From an uncultured Eubacteriales bacterium (GTDB lineage: Bacteria; Bacillota; Clostridia; Oscillospirales; CAG-272): a stretch of DNA of 64,000 bases. The notes beneath the pieces were generated by a model. The model was not told the origin of the DNA. It did not search any database and saw only the letters and a list, made by a program, of their open reading frames with translations. Position numbers and translations under genes: made by a program. Every line of letters starts with the position of its first letter. The stretch's first letter is position 1. Positions 27,437 through 35,374 of the stretch are shown here, piece by piece. Where the stretch lies: NCBI GenBank assembly GCA_934433485.1, contig CAKRZR010000003.1:124001-188000 (forward strand). Direction: 5' to 3'.

Positions 27437-27682
27437 TTATGCCTCCAGCTTCGCGCAAACGGCGGTGTCGAAGAAATCTCCGACGGTATCGGGGCTGACA
27501 GAATAAAATTCGTCGTCCACGGTCACACATACGCCCTTTTGACATTGTCCCATACAGAACGTGCCGGCAAGCTCTACACGATCGCCTAAGTCTTTTTCCC
27601 GGATGAGGTTCTGCAGCTTTTCCACAACCTGCCTGGAGCCTTTGATGTGGCAGGACGAGCCAATACATACGGTGATTTTCAT
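27437..27682 (-). CDS. NuoE/HydC-type [2Fe-2S] ferredoxin
   Basis: 81 residues, thioredoxin-like ferredoxin domain. Cys6, Cys11, Cys43 and Cys47 give the Cx4C...Cx3C pattern of NuoE/HydC [2Fe-2S] proteins (VCIGSSCHIKG and TFCMGQCQKG). It probably passes electrons to the hydrogenase-like protein encoded just downstream. AAAGGAT precedes the ATG; an AT-rich stretch with a TATAAT box near 27713 may be the promoter. Confidence 0.85.
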   Translation of the reverse strand: MKITVCIGSSCHIKGSRQVVEKLQNLIREKDLGDRVELAGTFCMGQCQKGVCVTVDDEFYSVSPDTVGDFFDTAVCAKLEA

Positions 27683-27734
27683 AAGAATGATCCTTTCTTT
27701 CGCGATGATTGATTATATAATATGGTTTTGATTT

Positions 27735-28472
27735 CTATAACGTGAGGAACCGGTCCAAAAACGCGCGCGCATCGGCGTTGGCATGTACATAGCGAACCAC
27801 GGCGGCAAGCGGCAGATACGCACGGACATCGTGTTCTCCGGCAATCTCCGTATAGCTCGTCAGATACGCGTCCGCGAAAGCCTGTCCGTCGCTGCGGCAG
27901 AGCAGAAGATACGTATTCGCGGCGTCCATGGCAGGATTTCCGTGCGCGGCGTGCGACCAATCGAGGATGCGGAAGCCATCACCGCCGGTGAGAATGACGT
28001 TTGTGGGATCGAAATCGCCATGACAGACAAAATCGCCTTCCAAGGACAGACGGGAAAGTCTGTCGCGAAGGCTCTTCCTGACCGACTCCGGCAGCGCGGC
28101 GCGGGATATGGCGGATTCCGTTTTCCAGGCAAGCGACGGCAGCGCAGGACAGATGGTCTGGTGCATTTGCTCCCCAATGCGAATAAAAGAGGAAAGGTAG
28201 TGCACACGCGCGTCAGGGGAATCGGTATCCATCTTGCGGCGCATGGCGTCTCCGTTGACGTATTCTGTGACGATCGTCCATCTGCCGTCCCAAAGCGAAA
28301 CGGACAACAGCTGCGGCACCGGCAGTCCGGTCTCTGCCACGCTGGCAAGAAGCTGTGCCTCCATGAGCACCCGCGAGGCAGAATAGGCTTCACTGAATAC
28401 CTTCAGACAGCGATCCCCATCGCGGTAGACGGTTTTGTCGTTGCGCACCGAAATGATGCGATCAAGACGCAT
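27735..28472 (-). CDS. Aminoglycoside phosphotransferase/choline kinase-fold protein
   Basis: 245 residues. VCHGDFDPTNVI near 150 holds the catalytic HGDxxxxN loop, and RILDWSHAAHGNPAMD holds the metal-binding Asp of the APH/ChoK kinase family. It phosphorylates a small hydroxylated molecule; such genes in gut Clostridia are usually not resistance genes. It is 26 bases from the LysR regulator stop on the same strand, so possibly cotranscribed with it. Confidence 0.78.
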   Translation of the reverse strand: MRLDRIISVRNDKTVYRDGDRCLKVFSEAYSASRVLMEAQLLASVAETGLPVPQLLSVSLWDGRWTIVTEYVNGDAMRRKMDTDSPDARVHYLSSFIRIGEQMHQTICPALPSLAWKTESAISRAALPESVRKSLRDRLSRLSLEGDFVCHGDFDPTNVILTGGDGFRILDWSHAAHGNPAMDAANTYLLLCRSDGQAFADAYLTSYTEIAGEHDVRAYLPLAAVVRYVHANADARAFLDRFLTL

Positions 28473-28498
28473 GGAATCCTCTCCTTCCTATCGAACAT

Positions 28499-29419
28499 TC
28501 AGCGGATGGTCTCCCGTTTTACGCGGATCAGCTCCTCCAAAAATGCGTTGTCGAGCGCGGTTGGCGTATAGTCCTTGCGATGGATGAATACATCTTTATA
28601 AATCCCGCCGGCGCATTCTCTCTCGACCAGCCCATACCGATCGAGCAGTGCCCTTGGAATCGGCGACACCCACATAAAGGTATCCGGATTGGCGGCAAGG
28701 AGCGAAAACTGACTGGCGCGCTCAAAGACGTAAATGCGTCTGCCGGGGACGTCCTCCGTTTCTTCTTTTTTGCCGTCCTCAATGGGCAGTGAGGGAACGG
28801 ATGGGTCGGCGTGCGCGATTTCCATATAGTCCCCCAGGTCGGCGCGCGTGATCGACTCTCTGGCGGCAAGCGGACTGTCGGCGCGCATCACGAGCACATA
28901 GCGGAACTCCGTGACAAGCACCCCGGTCAGTTCCTTTTCCTCAACGAGCGAGCGATAATAACGATCGTTCTCCTCGGAAAAGCGGATGATGCCCAATCTG
29001 TAATCCTCTTTTTGTACGTTTTTGATCGTCTGGAGCGAATTGGTTTCGCGATAGAACACCTCCACCTCGCAGTCACCGCCGATTTTTGCGGAAAACTGCG
29101 CGAATGCCTCGGCGATATAGCTGGCACGCGGCGCGGAGAGAGAGAACCGTTTCCGGCTGACGTCTCCATGTGCGAACAGCTCCTCCACGGCATCGACCTG
29201 CTTGAGGATCGTGCGGGCGTAGCGGATAAACACCTCGCCATCCGGGGTCAGCGTCATGCCACGTGCGCTGCGGTCGAACAAGGTCACGCCAAGCGAGGAT
29301 TCCAGCTCCTTGATGGCACGACTGAGCGCGGATTGCCCAACGTAGAGCTTTTCTGCCGCTTTGTTGATGGAATTGGTTTCTGCAATCTCCACGGCGTACT
29401 TCATGTGCAGTAAATTCAT
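28499..29419 (-). CDS. LysR-family transcriptional regulator
   Basis: 306 residues. Residues 1-60 are the winged HTH (SINKAAEKLYVGQSALSRAI, then FDRSARGMTLTPDG); the remainder is a periplasmic-binding-like effector domain. AAAGGAGCGC precedes the ATG. An inverted repeat lies in its leader. The regulon is unknown; the neighbours are the APH-fold gene downstream and the CBM9 protein upstream. Confidence 0.88.
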   Translation of the reverse strand: MNLLHMKYAVEIAETNSINKAAEKLYVGQSALSRAIKELESSLGVTLFDRSARGMTLTPDGEVFIRYARTILKQVDAVEELFAHGDVSRKRFSLSAPRASYIAEAFAQFSAKIGGDCEVEVFYRETNSLQTIKNVQKEDYRLGIIRFSEENDRYYRSLVEEKELTGVLVTEFRYVLVMRADSPLAARESITRADLGDYMEIAHADPSVPSLPIEDGKKEETEDVPGRRIYVFERASQFSLLAANPDTFMWVSPIPRALLDRYGLVERECAGGIYKDVFIHRKDYTPTALDNAFLEELIRVKRETIR

Positions 29420-29438
29420 GCGCGCTCCTTTCGATATA

Positions 29439-29458
29439 CTGTTTCTCTATTGAAACAG
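29439..29458. promoter_or_regulatory. Inverted repeat in the lysR leader (possible operator)
   Basis: CTGTTTC (29439-29445) and GAAACAG (29452-29458) form a perfect 7-base dyad, 20 bases before the lysR start and downstream of a TATACT box (29475-29480 on the minus strand). It could be an autoregulatory operator or an mRNA hairpin. Confidence 0.4.
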
Positions 29459-29586
29459 ACGTAGGTATTCAATGATAGTATACCACAGATGTTTGAAAAA
29501 ATAAAGGGGTATCGGAAGAAAAAATCGCTTTTTGCCGAACATGCGGATATGCAAAAAAAGAATACCGGTATTTCCAAAAACGGAAA

Positions 29587-29621
29587 GGGAGCCGCAGTCC
29601 CTTTGGAGAACCGCGACTCCC
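29587..29621 (-). terminator. Terminator after the CBM9 protein gene
   Basis: On the minus strand a 12-base stem with G-U pairs (arms 29610-29621 and 29587-29598) is followed by TTTCCGTTTTTGG. The remaining 299-base gap between lysR and the CBM9 gene shows no gene. Confidence 0.6.
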
Positions 29622-29718
29622 TCTCCGGTAAGTCAGTAACCAACGCGCCATTGCACGCAGAAAGGTCAGGTAAGCGCAGCTGTCAGGTCGATTTACACAG
29701 AGCGCTTTCTTGATAAAG

Positions 29719-30555
29719 TTATCTCTTCTTCGAGAACGTGTAGCCCATAGCGGATACAACAGCGGCAACGGCTGCGATCACACCGGCGTCAAAGGTCTTC
29801 GGAGCGACTGCCACAGTCTCGGCTGCGGCGCTGTCCACCACTTCCGGTTCCACTTCCGGTTCCACTGTGGTTTCCGGTTCCGGCTCGACGTACTTTTCGC
29901 CGGACAGGGTCAGCTTATCCATGTTTTCGTCGGCATTGGACCATTCCGCGGACTGATCCGGTCCGGTGAAGGTCTGGAACTCGCGGCTGGACGCGTCTCC
30001 GTCGGCATCGTCATTGACGCCTACGCAGAAGTCGATCACAGCGCCTTCCTTGGCGGTATAGTCAGAGCCCCACGGGATCGCGACCTCGATGGTGTATCCG
30101 TAATCGGTGATGGTGAACGCAAACGGCGCGTTGTCCATATTGTTCTCTCTGTGCATACCGCCGCCTGCCCATGCCGTGAAGTGCGGACCCATCGTGTACT
30201 GCGCAGCGTTGATGTCGGTGATGGCGCCGTATTCGCCGGAGAGGTTGATGTAATACTCCACGCAGTCGTTCGACCAGATGCTGGTAACGTCCGCTTCCGG
30301 TGTCACAGCTTCATCCTGTACCTCGGTGTACAGATAGAGGTATTCGTCGTCCCAGGCAGCCCAGGTCGTACCCAGCGCCGCGCCGTCCTCAATGGCGTAA
30401 TTCGAAACGATCGGAGCGGAAACGTACGCGAGATCCTTCACGCCGTCCACCACACAGGTGCCGGAGGATGCCGTGAACGAATTGACCGCGGATGCGGATA
30501 CAGCCATTCCCGCGATAAGCAGCGCTGTCATCCCCAGTGCAAGCAGTTTTTTCAT
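29719..30555 (-). CDS. Secreted CBM9-type carbohydrate-binding protein with C-terminal anchor
   Basis: 278 residues. A signal peptide (KKLLALGMTALLIAGMAVSASA) is followed by a CBM9-like domain (DGVKDLAYVSAP, WDDEYLYLYTEVQD, SNDCVEYYINLSG), then a Pro/Glu-rich linker (about 220-240), then PKTFD (252-256), a hydrophobic helix and SKKR at the very end. That tail looks like a sortase sorting signal with a non-LPXTG motif or a plain membrane anchor. The protein would display a sugar-binding module on the cell surface. It has its own terminator and no enzyme partner next to it. Confidence 0.78.
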   Translation of the reverse strand: MKKLLALGMTALLIAGMAVSASAVNSFTASSGTCVVDGVKDLAYVSAPIVSNYAIEDGAALGTTWAAWDDEYLYLYTEVQDEAVTPEADVTSIWSNDCVEYYINLSGEYGAITDINAAQYTMGPHFTAWAGGGMHRENNMDNAPFAFTITDYGYTIEVAIPWGSDYTAKEGAVIDFCVGVNDDADGDASSREFQTFTGPDQSAEWSNADENMDKLTLSGEKYVEPEPETTVEPEVEPEVVDSAAAETVAVAPKTFDAGVIAAVAAVVSAMGYTFSKKR

Positions 30556-30744
30556 GATGGTTTCCTCATTTCCCGGATAATCCGTATCATATAGTCGATG
30601 GTACCCATCGCTGTCTCTATTATAACGGACATGAAACCGTTTGTCAACAATTCCGACACAATTTTATATACCAAAATACGCGCTCGTTTTTGTGCAATTT
30701 GCATATTTCTCAAAACTACATATGTAGCTAATTATGCATTTCGC

Positions 30745-31575
30745 TTATTTTCCGTATCGTGTTGCCTCACGATATTCTCCCGGCGTCATCCCTGTCGCGG
30801 CTTTGAATATCCGATGGAAATAGACAGCAGAGTGGAACCCGTTTCGCAGGGCGATTTTATCCACGCTCTCATCCGCAGCACGCAGATCTCGTGCCGCCTG
30901 TTCGATCCGCCGTTCGTTCCGATACCGCACCGGCGTCGTGCCCAGCTCGTCGCGGAACAGATGAAACAGGTGGGACGGACTGACGCACACCGCCTGCGCA
31001 AGCACATCCATATCGAAATCCGCCGCAAGGTGCGCTTCAATATACGAGACGGCGTCGCGCAGGACTGTATTGTACGCCACCGTTGACGGCGCGGAGAGAC
31101 ATGGCAGCGCGTCGGCGTAAAAGGCGTAGTACATTCCGATGGCGCGCACCCGATCGATCCGCCACTGCGCGGGGGTCTTATCCGCGGACTGAAACAGCGC
31201 GAAAATCGACTGAAACAGAACTCCGGTCTCCGGGGTGGAGAGCTTTTCCACCCGCTGCACCGCGTACCGGTCGTTGTTTGCCATATCGATATGCTTCGAA
31301 ACGATCCGCAGGGCGATATAGGCGATCCCGCCCGTACCGCTCCAGAAAATGTGACAGTCTCCGCTGTCCTCCGGAAGGTACAGAAGCTCGCCCCGCGCAG
31401 CACACAGGCGGAACCGCGGCGACTGGAGAATCGCCTCCCCCTTATAAATGTAGAGAAACCGCGCGTCCTGTCGTGCGGAGGGCACCTCGACCCGGCGATT
31501 TTCCGTCGTTTCGTACCGTTCCACGCGCAGCTCCGTCATGCAAAGATGTTTTTCGTAGATCTCGTGTGTTTCCAT
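30745..31575 (-). CDS. AraC-family transcriptional regulator
   Basis: 276 residues from the ATG at 31575. A longer frame begins at 31650 but overlaps the mapped promoter, so it is rejected; the ATG at 31626 would be essentially leaderless. The N-terminal half is cupin-like (FLYIYKGEAILQSPRFRL, then GELLYLPED). The C-terminal 100 residues have two HTH motifs (MDVLAQAVCVSPSHLFHLFRDE and VDKIALRNGFHSAVYFHRIFKAATGMTPGEYR). Such proteins usually control sugar use; the divergent Gfo/Idh and dehydrogenase genes are natural candidate targets. Confidence 0.88.
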   Translation of the reverse strand: METHEIYEKHLCMTELRVERYETTENRRVEVPSARQDARFLYIYKGEAILQSPRFRLCAARGELLYLPEDSGDCHIFWSGTGGIAYIALRIVSKHIDMANNDRYAVQRVEKLSTPETGVLFQSIFALFQSADKTPAQWRIDRVRAIGMYYAFYADALPCLSAPSTVAYNTVLRDAVSYIEAHLAADFDMDVLAQAVCVSPSHLFHLFRDELGTTPVRYRNERRIEQAARDLRAADESVDKIALRNGFHSAVYFHRIFKAATGMTPGEYREATRYGK

Positions 31576-31631
31576 CGTCCAGCATCCAGCGTCCTTTCCG
31601 CGAAAAAAGCAGAATCGTTTATACATCCGGC

Positions 31632-31660
31632 AGTATAGCATATGGCGCACGCTTTGTCAA
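31632..31660 (-). promoter_or_regulatory. Promoter of the AraC regulator
   Basis: Minus-strand consensus -35 TTGACA (31655-31660), 17-base spacer, -10 TATACT (31632-31637). Confidence 0.87.
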
Positions 31661-31714
31661 TATGATATACTTTTCAATACGGGGCAACAGCATTTCCTTT
31701 TTGGGGAAACAGAC

Positions 31715-31745
31715 TTGGGGAAACCTTTTGAAAAAGTTTCCCCAA
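31715..31745. repeat. GGGGAAAC hairpin in the AraC/Gfo-Idh intergenic region
   Basis: TTGGGGAAAC (31715-31724) pairs perfectly with GTTTCCCCAA (31736-31745); the loop is itself CTTTTGAAAAA. A third TTGGGGAAAC stands just before it at 31701-31710. The rest of the 380-base gap (31576-31955) holds the AraC promoter and the Gfo/Idh ribosome-binding site; no gene was seen in it. Confidence 0.6.
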
Positions 31746-31955
31746 ACTCCTTCAAAAACTTTCTATCTGGGATAAAATGGATATCGTTTGTGCAATTCCT
31801 GTGCATCAAATGAAGTTTTACAAACGATCAGAAAGCCTTTCGCGACTTCGTTACATCGGCACAGTGGGATGTCTGTCCTGATTTTCTGTGTAATAAAGGA
31901 AATGCTGTTGCCGTGCTTTTCAATAGAAAAAAACACATATAGGAGACAGAACCAT

Positions 31956-32960
31956 ATGGCAAAAATTCGCGTGGCGCAGATCGGCGTAGGACACGATCAC
32001 GCGCCGGGATACATGGATACGATCCGCCGCATGCCGGAGACATATGAGGTCGTCGGCGTTTGCGCGGAATCGGCGGAATATGCGCATATGCTGGAGACGT
32101 GCCCCAGCTATCGGGACATTCCGCGCCGCGACCGGGACGATATTCTGGGAGACTCCACCATCGACGCGATCCTTGTGGAGACGGAGGAGCATTCTCTTGT
32201 TCCGAACACGCGCCTGGCGATTGAAGCAGGCTTTCCCGTCCATATGGACAAGCCCGGCGGAGAGGACTTGTCCGCGTTTACAGCCATGGTACGGCTTGCG
32301 GAAGCAAAGCGGCTGCCGTTCCAGATGGGCTATATGTACCGGTACAATCCGGCGGTGCGCATGGCGGAGCAAATGGCGAACTCCGGGGAGCTTGGGGACA
32401 TCATCGCCGTGGACGCGCAGATGAGCGTGCGCCATCCGCCGGAAAAGCGCGACTGGCTGAATCGGTTCCGCGGCGGGATGATGTTCTTTCTCGGCTGCCA
32501 TCTCGTCGATATGATCTACCGTTTTCAGGGGATCCCGCAGTCCATCACACCGATGAACCGGCATACTCTGACCGAGGGCGTGGACTGTCCGGACTACGGC
32601 TTTGCCGTTTTCGATTACGGTCGCGGCATATCGTTCGCCAAAACCAGCGCCGCGGAGGTCAACGGCTTTGCCAGACGGCAGCTTGTGATCACCGGAACAA
32701 AGGCGTCTATTGAGCTGAAGCCCTTTGAATACTATGTGCCCGGCGGCATGACGACCGGCATGAAGGTTACGCGCCACGATCAGGGGAAGGAATGGTACGA
32801 CAGCGGCGAGATAGTGGAGCATCCGGCGTTCGAGCGATATGATACAATGATGCAGGAATTTGCCGCCGCAGTTTGCGGAGAAATGGAGCTGCCGTATACG
32901 TATCAGAGCGAAATCGATGTGCAGAAAATGGTGCTTGAAGCGTGCGGCATCCCGGTTTGA
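31956..32960 (+). CDS. Gfo/Idh/MocA-family oxidoreductase
   Basis: 334 residues from the ATG at 31956 (AGGAGA upstream). The N-terminal Rossmann fold begins KIRVAQIGVGHDHAPGY, where the usual GxGxxG is relaxed, and HMDKPGGED is the family's EKP-type motif with Asp in place of Glu. The C-terminal domain has FFLGCHLVDMIYRF. It oxidises or reduces a sugar, inositol or amino-sugar derivative with NAD(P). It is 12 bases before a zinc-type alcohol dehydrogenase gene, so the two may act in one pathway. Confidence 0.88.
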   Translation: MAKIRVAQIGVGHDHAPGYMDTIRRMPETYEVVGVCAESAEYAHMLETCPSYRDIPRRDRDDILGDSTIDAILVETEEHSLVPNTRLAIEAGFPVHMDKPGGEDLSAFTAMVRLAEAKRLPFQMGYMYRYNPAVRMAEQMANSGELGDIIAVDAQMSVRHPPEKRDWLNRFRGGMMFFLGCHLVDMIYRFQGIPQSITPMNRHTLTEGVDCPDYGFAVFDYGRGISFAKTSAAEVNGFARRQLVITGTKASIELKPFEYYVPGGMTTGMKVTRHDQGKEWYDSGEIVEHPAFERYDTMMQEFAAAVCGEMELPYTYQSEIDVQKMVLEACGIPV

Positions 32961-32972
32961 GGAGAGAACAAC

Positions 32973-34004
32973 ATGGAAACAAAGCAGATCATCTTTACAA
33001 AAATCAACACAGCGGAGCTGTGCGACGTGCCGGTATACGAACCCGGCGACGGTCAGGTGCTTGTGAAAATGGCATACACGGCGATCAGCCGCGGCACGGA
33101 ACGAGCGAACATCACGGGAGATCCGAACGTCAGCATCTTTGATGGTGGCGTAGGCTCTGTGCATTTTCCGCGCACGCTTGGCTACAGCGGCTCCGGTATT
33201 GTTGAAAAGCTCGGCGCAGGGGTTCGCAGCGTCCATGTCGGCGACCGGGTGGCGGTGTGGAACAGTCAGCATCGCGGGTACTGCACCGTGCACGAGAATC
33301 AGGTGATCCCGATCCCGTACGACGACGTTCCCCTCACCGCGGCGGCGTTTTCGTATATCTGCACATTCCCGCTGGCAGCGGTACGGAAAACGCGCGTGGA
33401 GCTGGGCGAAGCGGCGATCGTGATGGGTCAGGGCATTCTCGGCGCGATGGCGGTGCAATTTCTCTACGCGGCGGGCGCGTATCCCGTGATCGCGGCAGAC
33501 CCTGTGGAATCCCGGCGCAATTTCGCCCTTACCATCGGTGCGGATTACGCGCTCGATCCCACGGACGCGGATTTTGCAGAGAAAGTCAAGAAAATCACGC
33601 AGGGCGGCTGCAATGCGGCGATCGAGGTCAGCGGACAGGGCAAGGCGCTCGACACCGTTCTCGACTGCATGGCACGATTCGGCAGAGTGGCGCTGCTCGG
33701 CTGTACCCGCGACCCGAACTTTACCATCGACTACTACCGCAAAATCCATGGTCCCGGCATCACCTTAATCGGCGCGCACACCTGTGCCAGACCGGATACG
33801 GAATCCTCCCCCGGCTGGTGGACGCATCGGGACGACATTCGTGCCGCCGTCGCGCTTCAGCACGGCGGACGGATCCACATCGACCGGCTGATTTCGGAAA
33901 TACACGCTCCGACCGAGGCGCAGACCGTATACGACCGCGTGATCGGCGAACGGGACTTTCCGCAGGGCGTGCTGTTCCGGTGGCATGCCGATGAAAATCT
34001 ATAA
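32973..34004 (+). CDS. MDR-superfamily (zinc-type) alcohol dehydrogenase
   Basis: 343 residues of medium-chain dehydrogenase fold. It has TAISRGTERANI near 30-45 and the nucleotide region AIVMGQGILGAMAVQFLYAAGA. The GHE motif that holds the catalytic zinc is missing (GYSGSGIVEKLG stands there), so it may be a zinc-free member. It starts 12 bases after the Gfo/Idh gene and its end is 16 bases before the next MDR gene, which suggests one operon of three oxidoreductases. The substrate is unknown. Confidence 0.82.
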   Translation: METKQIIFTKINTAELCDVPVYEPGDGQVLVKMAYTAISRGTERANITGDPNVSIFDGGVGSVHFPRTLGYSGSGIVEKLGAGVRSVHVGDRVAVWNSQHRGYCTVHENQVIPIPYDDVPLTAAAFSYICTFPLAAVRKTRVELGEAAIVMGQGILGAMAVQFLYAAGAYPVIAADPVESRRNFALTIGADYALDPTDADFAEKVKKITQGGCNAAIEVSGQGKALDTVLDCMARFGRVALLGCTRDPNFTIDYYRKIHGPGITLIGAHTCARPDTESSPGWWTHRDDIRAAVALQHGGRIHIDRLISEIHAPTEAQTVYDRVIGERDFPQGVLFRWHADENL

Positions 34005-34020
34005 AAGCGAGGAAAACGAT

Positions 34021-34992
34021 ATGTACGCCATTCTCACCGATCCCACAACCCGTGCGCTGTCCTACGCCGCCGTACCCACTCCCTCGCCGCGCGATGACGA
34101 GGTGCTCATCCGCGTCCATGCCGCCGGCGTGAACCGTGCCGACCTCATGCAGCGCGAGGGAAATTATCCGCCGCCGCCCGGCTGTCCGGAATGGATGGGT
34201 CTGGAGGTCTCCGGCGAGGTCTGCGCATGCGGTGCCATCGCCGCGGAACACTGGCAGATCGGGGACAAGGTCTGCGCGCTGCTCGGCGGCGGCGGATACG
34301 CGGAATTTGTCGCCGTCCGGTACGATATGTGCCTGCCTGTTCCCGATGGCATATCCATGGTCGAAGCCGCGGCGATCCCCGAAGCCTTTGCGACCGCGTA
34401 TCTCAACCTGTTCCGGGAAGCATACGCAAAGGCAGGAGACACGGTGCTTGTCACGGCAGGCGGCAGCGGACTCGCCAGTGTTATGATTCCAATGGCAAAG
34501 GCGGCGGGACTGCATGTCATCACGACGGTACGCTCCGCGGAAAAAGCGGCTGCCATCGCGCATCTCGGAGCCGACGTGGTGCTGAACACACAGGAACTCC
34601 CGCTGTCCGCCTATTTTGCCGCACATCCGCAGACCGTGAACATTGCCGTGGACTGTGTGGGCGGCGCAGAGGTCGGCGCATGCTTACCATACATGGCGCG
34701 CGGCGGTCGGTGGATCGTCATCGCGTCCCTGGGCGGCGAGAAAACCACCGTCGATCTGCGGCAGCTCTATGTCCGCGGCGTACGGTTGGTCGGCAGCACC
34801 CTGCGCGCCAGAGAACCGGCGGTCAAAGCGGAGATCCTCTCGTCCCTGCGGCGCGACTTCTTTCCGTCGATCGCATCCGGCGCGCTGCGTCCGACTGTCT
34901 GCGCCACGTTTCCCATCGCGGAAGCGGAGGCTGCGCAGAACATGCTGTATCAAAGCAAAAATGTCGGCAAGGTCGTGCTCACGATACGCTGA
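34021..34992 (+). CDS. NAD(P)H quinone oxidoreductase, PIG3/QOR-type MDR
   Basis: 323 residues from 34021, after GAGGAAAACGAT. The N-terminus (MYAILTDPTTRALSYAAVPTPSPRDDEVLIRVHAAGVNRADLMQREG) matches the PIG3/TIGR02824-like quinone oxidoreductases, and GNYPPPPGCPEWMGLEVSG is the signature stretch. VLVTAGGSGLASVMIPMAKAAG is the NADPH-binding loop. It lies downstream of a second, more distant MDR gene and ends at a clear terminator. Confidence 0.88.
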   Translation: MYAILTDPTTRALSYAAVPTPSPRDDEVLIRVHAAGVNRADLMQREGNYPPPPGCPEWMGLEVSGEVCACGAIAAEHWQIGDKVCALLGGGGYAEFVAVRYDMCLPVPDGISMVEAAAIPEAFATAYLNLFREAYAKAGDTVLVTAGGSGLASVMIPMAKAAGLHVITTVRSAEKAAAIAHLGADVVLNTQELPLSAYFAAHPQTVNIAVDCVGGAEVGACLPYMARGGRWIVIASLGGEKTTVDLRQLYVRGVRLVGSTLRAREPAVKAEILSSLRRDFFPSIASGALRPTVCATFPIAEAEAAQNMLYQSKNVGKVVLTIR

Positions 34993-35007
34993 CTATCGAT
35001 TTTCCCC

Positions 35008-35036
35008 AAACCGTCTCCTTCCGGAGACGGTTTTTC
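35008..35036 (+). terminator. Terminator of the oxidoreductase operon
   Basis: AAACCGTCTCC (35008-35018) with GGAGACGGTTT (35023-35033), a four-base loop, then more T. Confidence 0.92.
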
Positions 35037-35050
35037 GTTTGTATTGGCGA

Positions 35051-35079
35051 TAGACTTTTCCCACCGTTTGTGGTATACT
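35051..35079 (+). promoter_or_regulatory. Promoter of the 39-codon small ORF
   Basis: -35 TAGACT (35051-35056), 17-base spacer, -10 TATACT (35074-35079). Confidence 0.65.
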
Positions 35080-35108
35080 ATTGGAAATACAAACGATGGA
35101 GGAACACC

Positions 35109-35228
35109 ATGATCGGAATCTGCCAGAACGGGTACAAGAGAACCACACCGTGCCTGTACTGTTTCCGTTTCGTGTTTCCCCCGGTATTGTCCCACGATAT
35201 TTCCTGTATTTCATCCGTCTGTGTCTGA
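35109..35228 (+). CDS. Small Cys-rich ORF (39 codons) upstream of carA
   Basis: A tiny transcription unit: promoter (35051-35079), GGAGG six bases before the ATG, a 39-codon frame beginning MIGICQNGYKRTTPCLYC with five Cys in total, and a terminator hairpin whose loop contains the stop codon. It could encode a real microprotein, or be a leader whose translation affects the overlapping terminator and read-through into carAB. No homologue is recognised. Confidence 0.45.
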   Translation: MIGICQNGYKRTTPCLYCFRFVFPPVLSHDISCISSVCV

Positions 35229-35241
35229 CAGGCGGTTTTTT
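35215..35241 (+). terminator. Terminator overlapping the end of the small ORF
   Basis: CCGTCTG (35215-35221) pairs with CAGGCGG (35229-35235), loop TGTCTGA holds the ORF's stop codon, followed by six T. Confidence 0.8.
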
Positions 35242-35286
35242 GTTGCCGAAATTCACCCGTTTGTAGATTTATTCACAATTCTATGG

Positions 35287-35292
35287 TATAAT
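35287..35292 (+). promoter_or_regulatory. -10 box of a carAB promoter
   Basis: Consensus TATAAT at 35287-35292; the best -35 candidate (TTGTAG, 35261-35266) is 20 bases away, so the promoter may need an activator or use an extended element. An SD-proximal hairpin, TCACTC (35344-35349) with GAGTGA (35365-35370), lies in the leader. Confidence 0.5.
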
Positions 35293-35374
35293 TAATAGAA
35301 ACGTATTTTTATGCACCTATTGCGTGATTTTCTGCATAGTTAGTCACTCTGTGGTGCGGAACAGGAGTGATGGT

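Noticed and set aside
27735..28472. Aminoglycoside resistance gene
   Set aside because: Only the general kinase-fold motifs are present; this broad family includes many housekeeping small-molecule kinases and the context gives no resistance element.
29489..29713. A 74-codon plus-strand frame in the lysR-CBM9 gap
   Set aside because: No ribosome-binding site, low-complexity Lys-rich start, and it runs across the terminator of the CBM9 gene.
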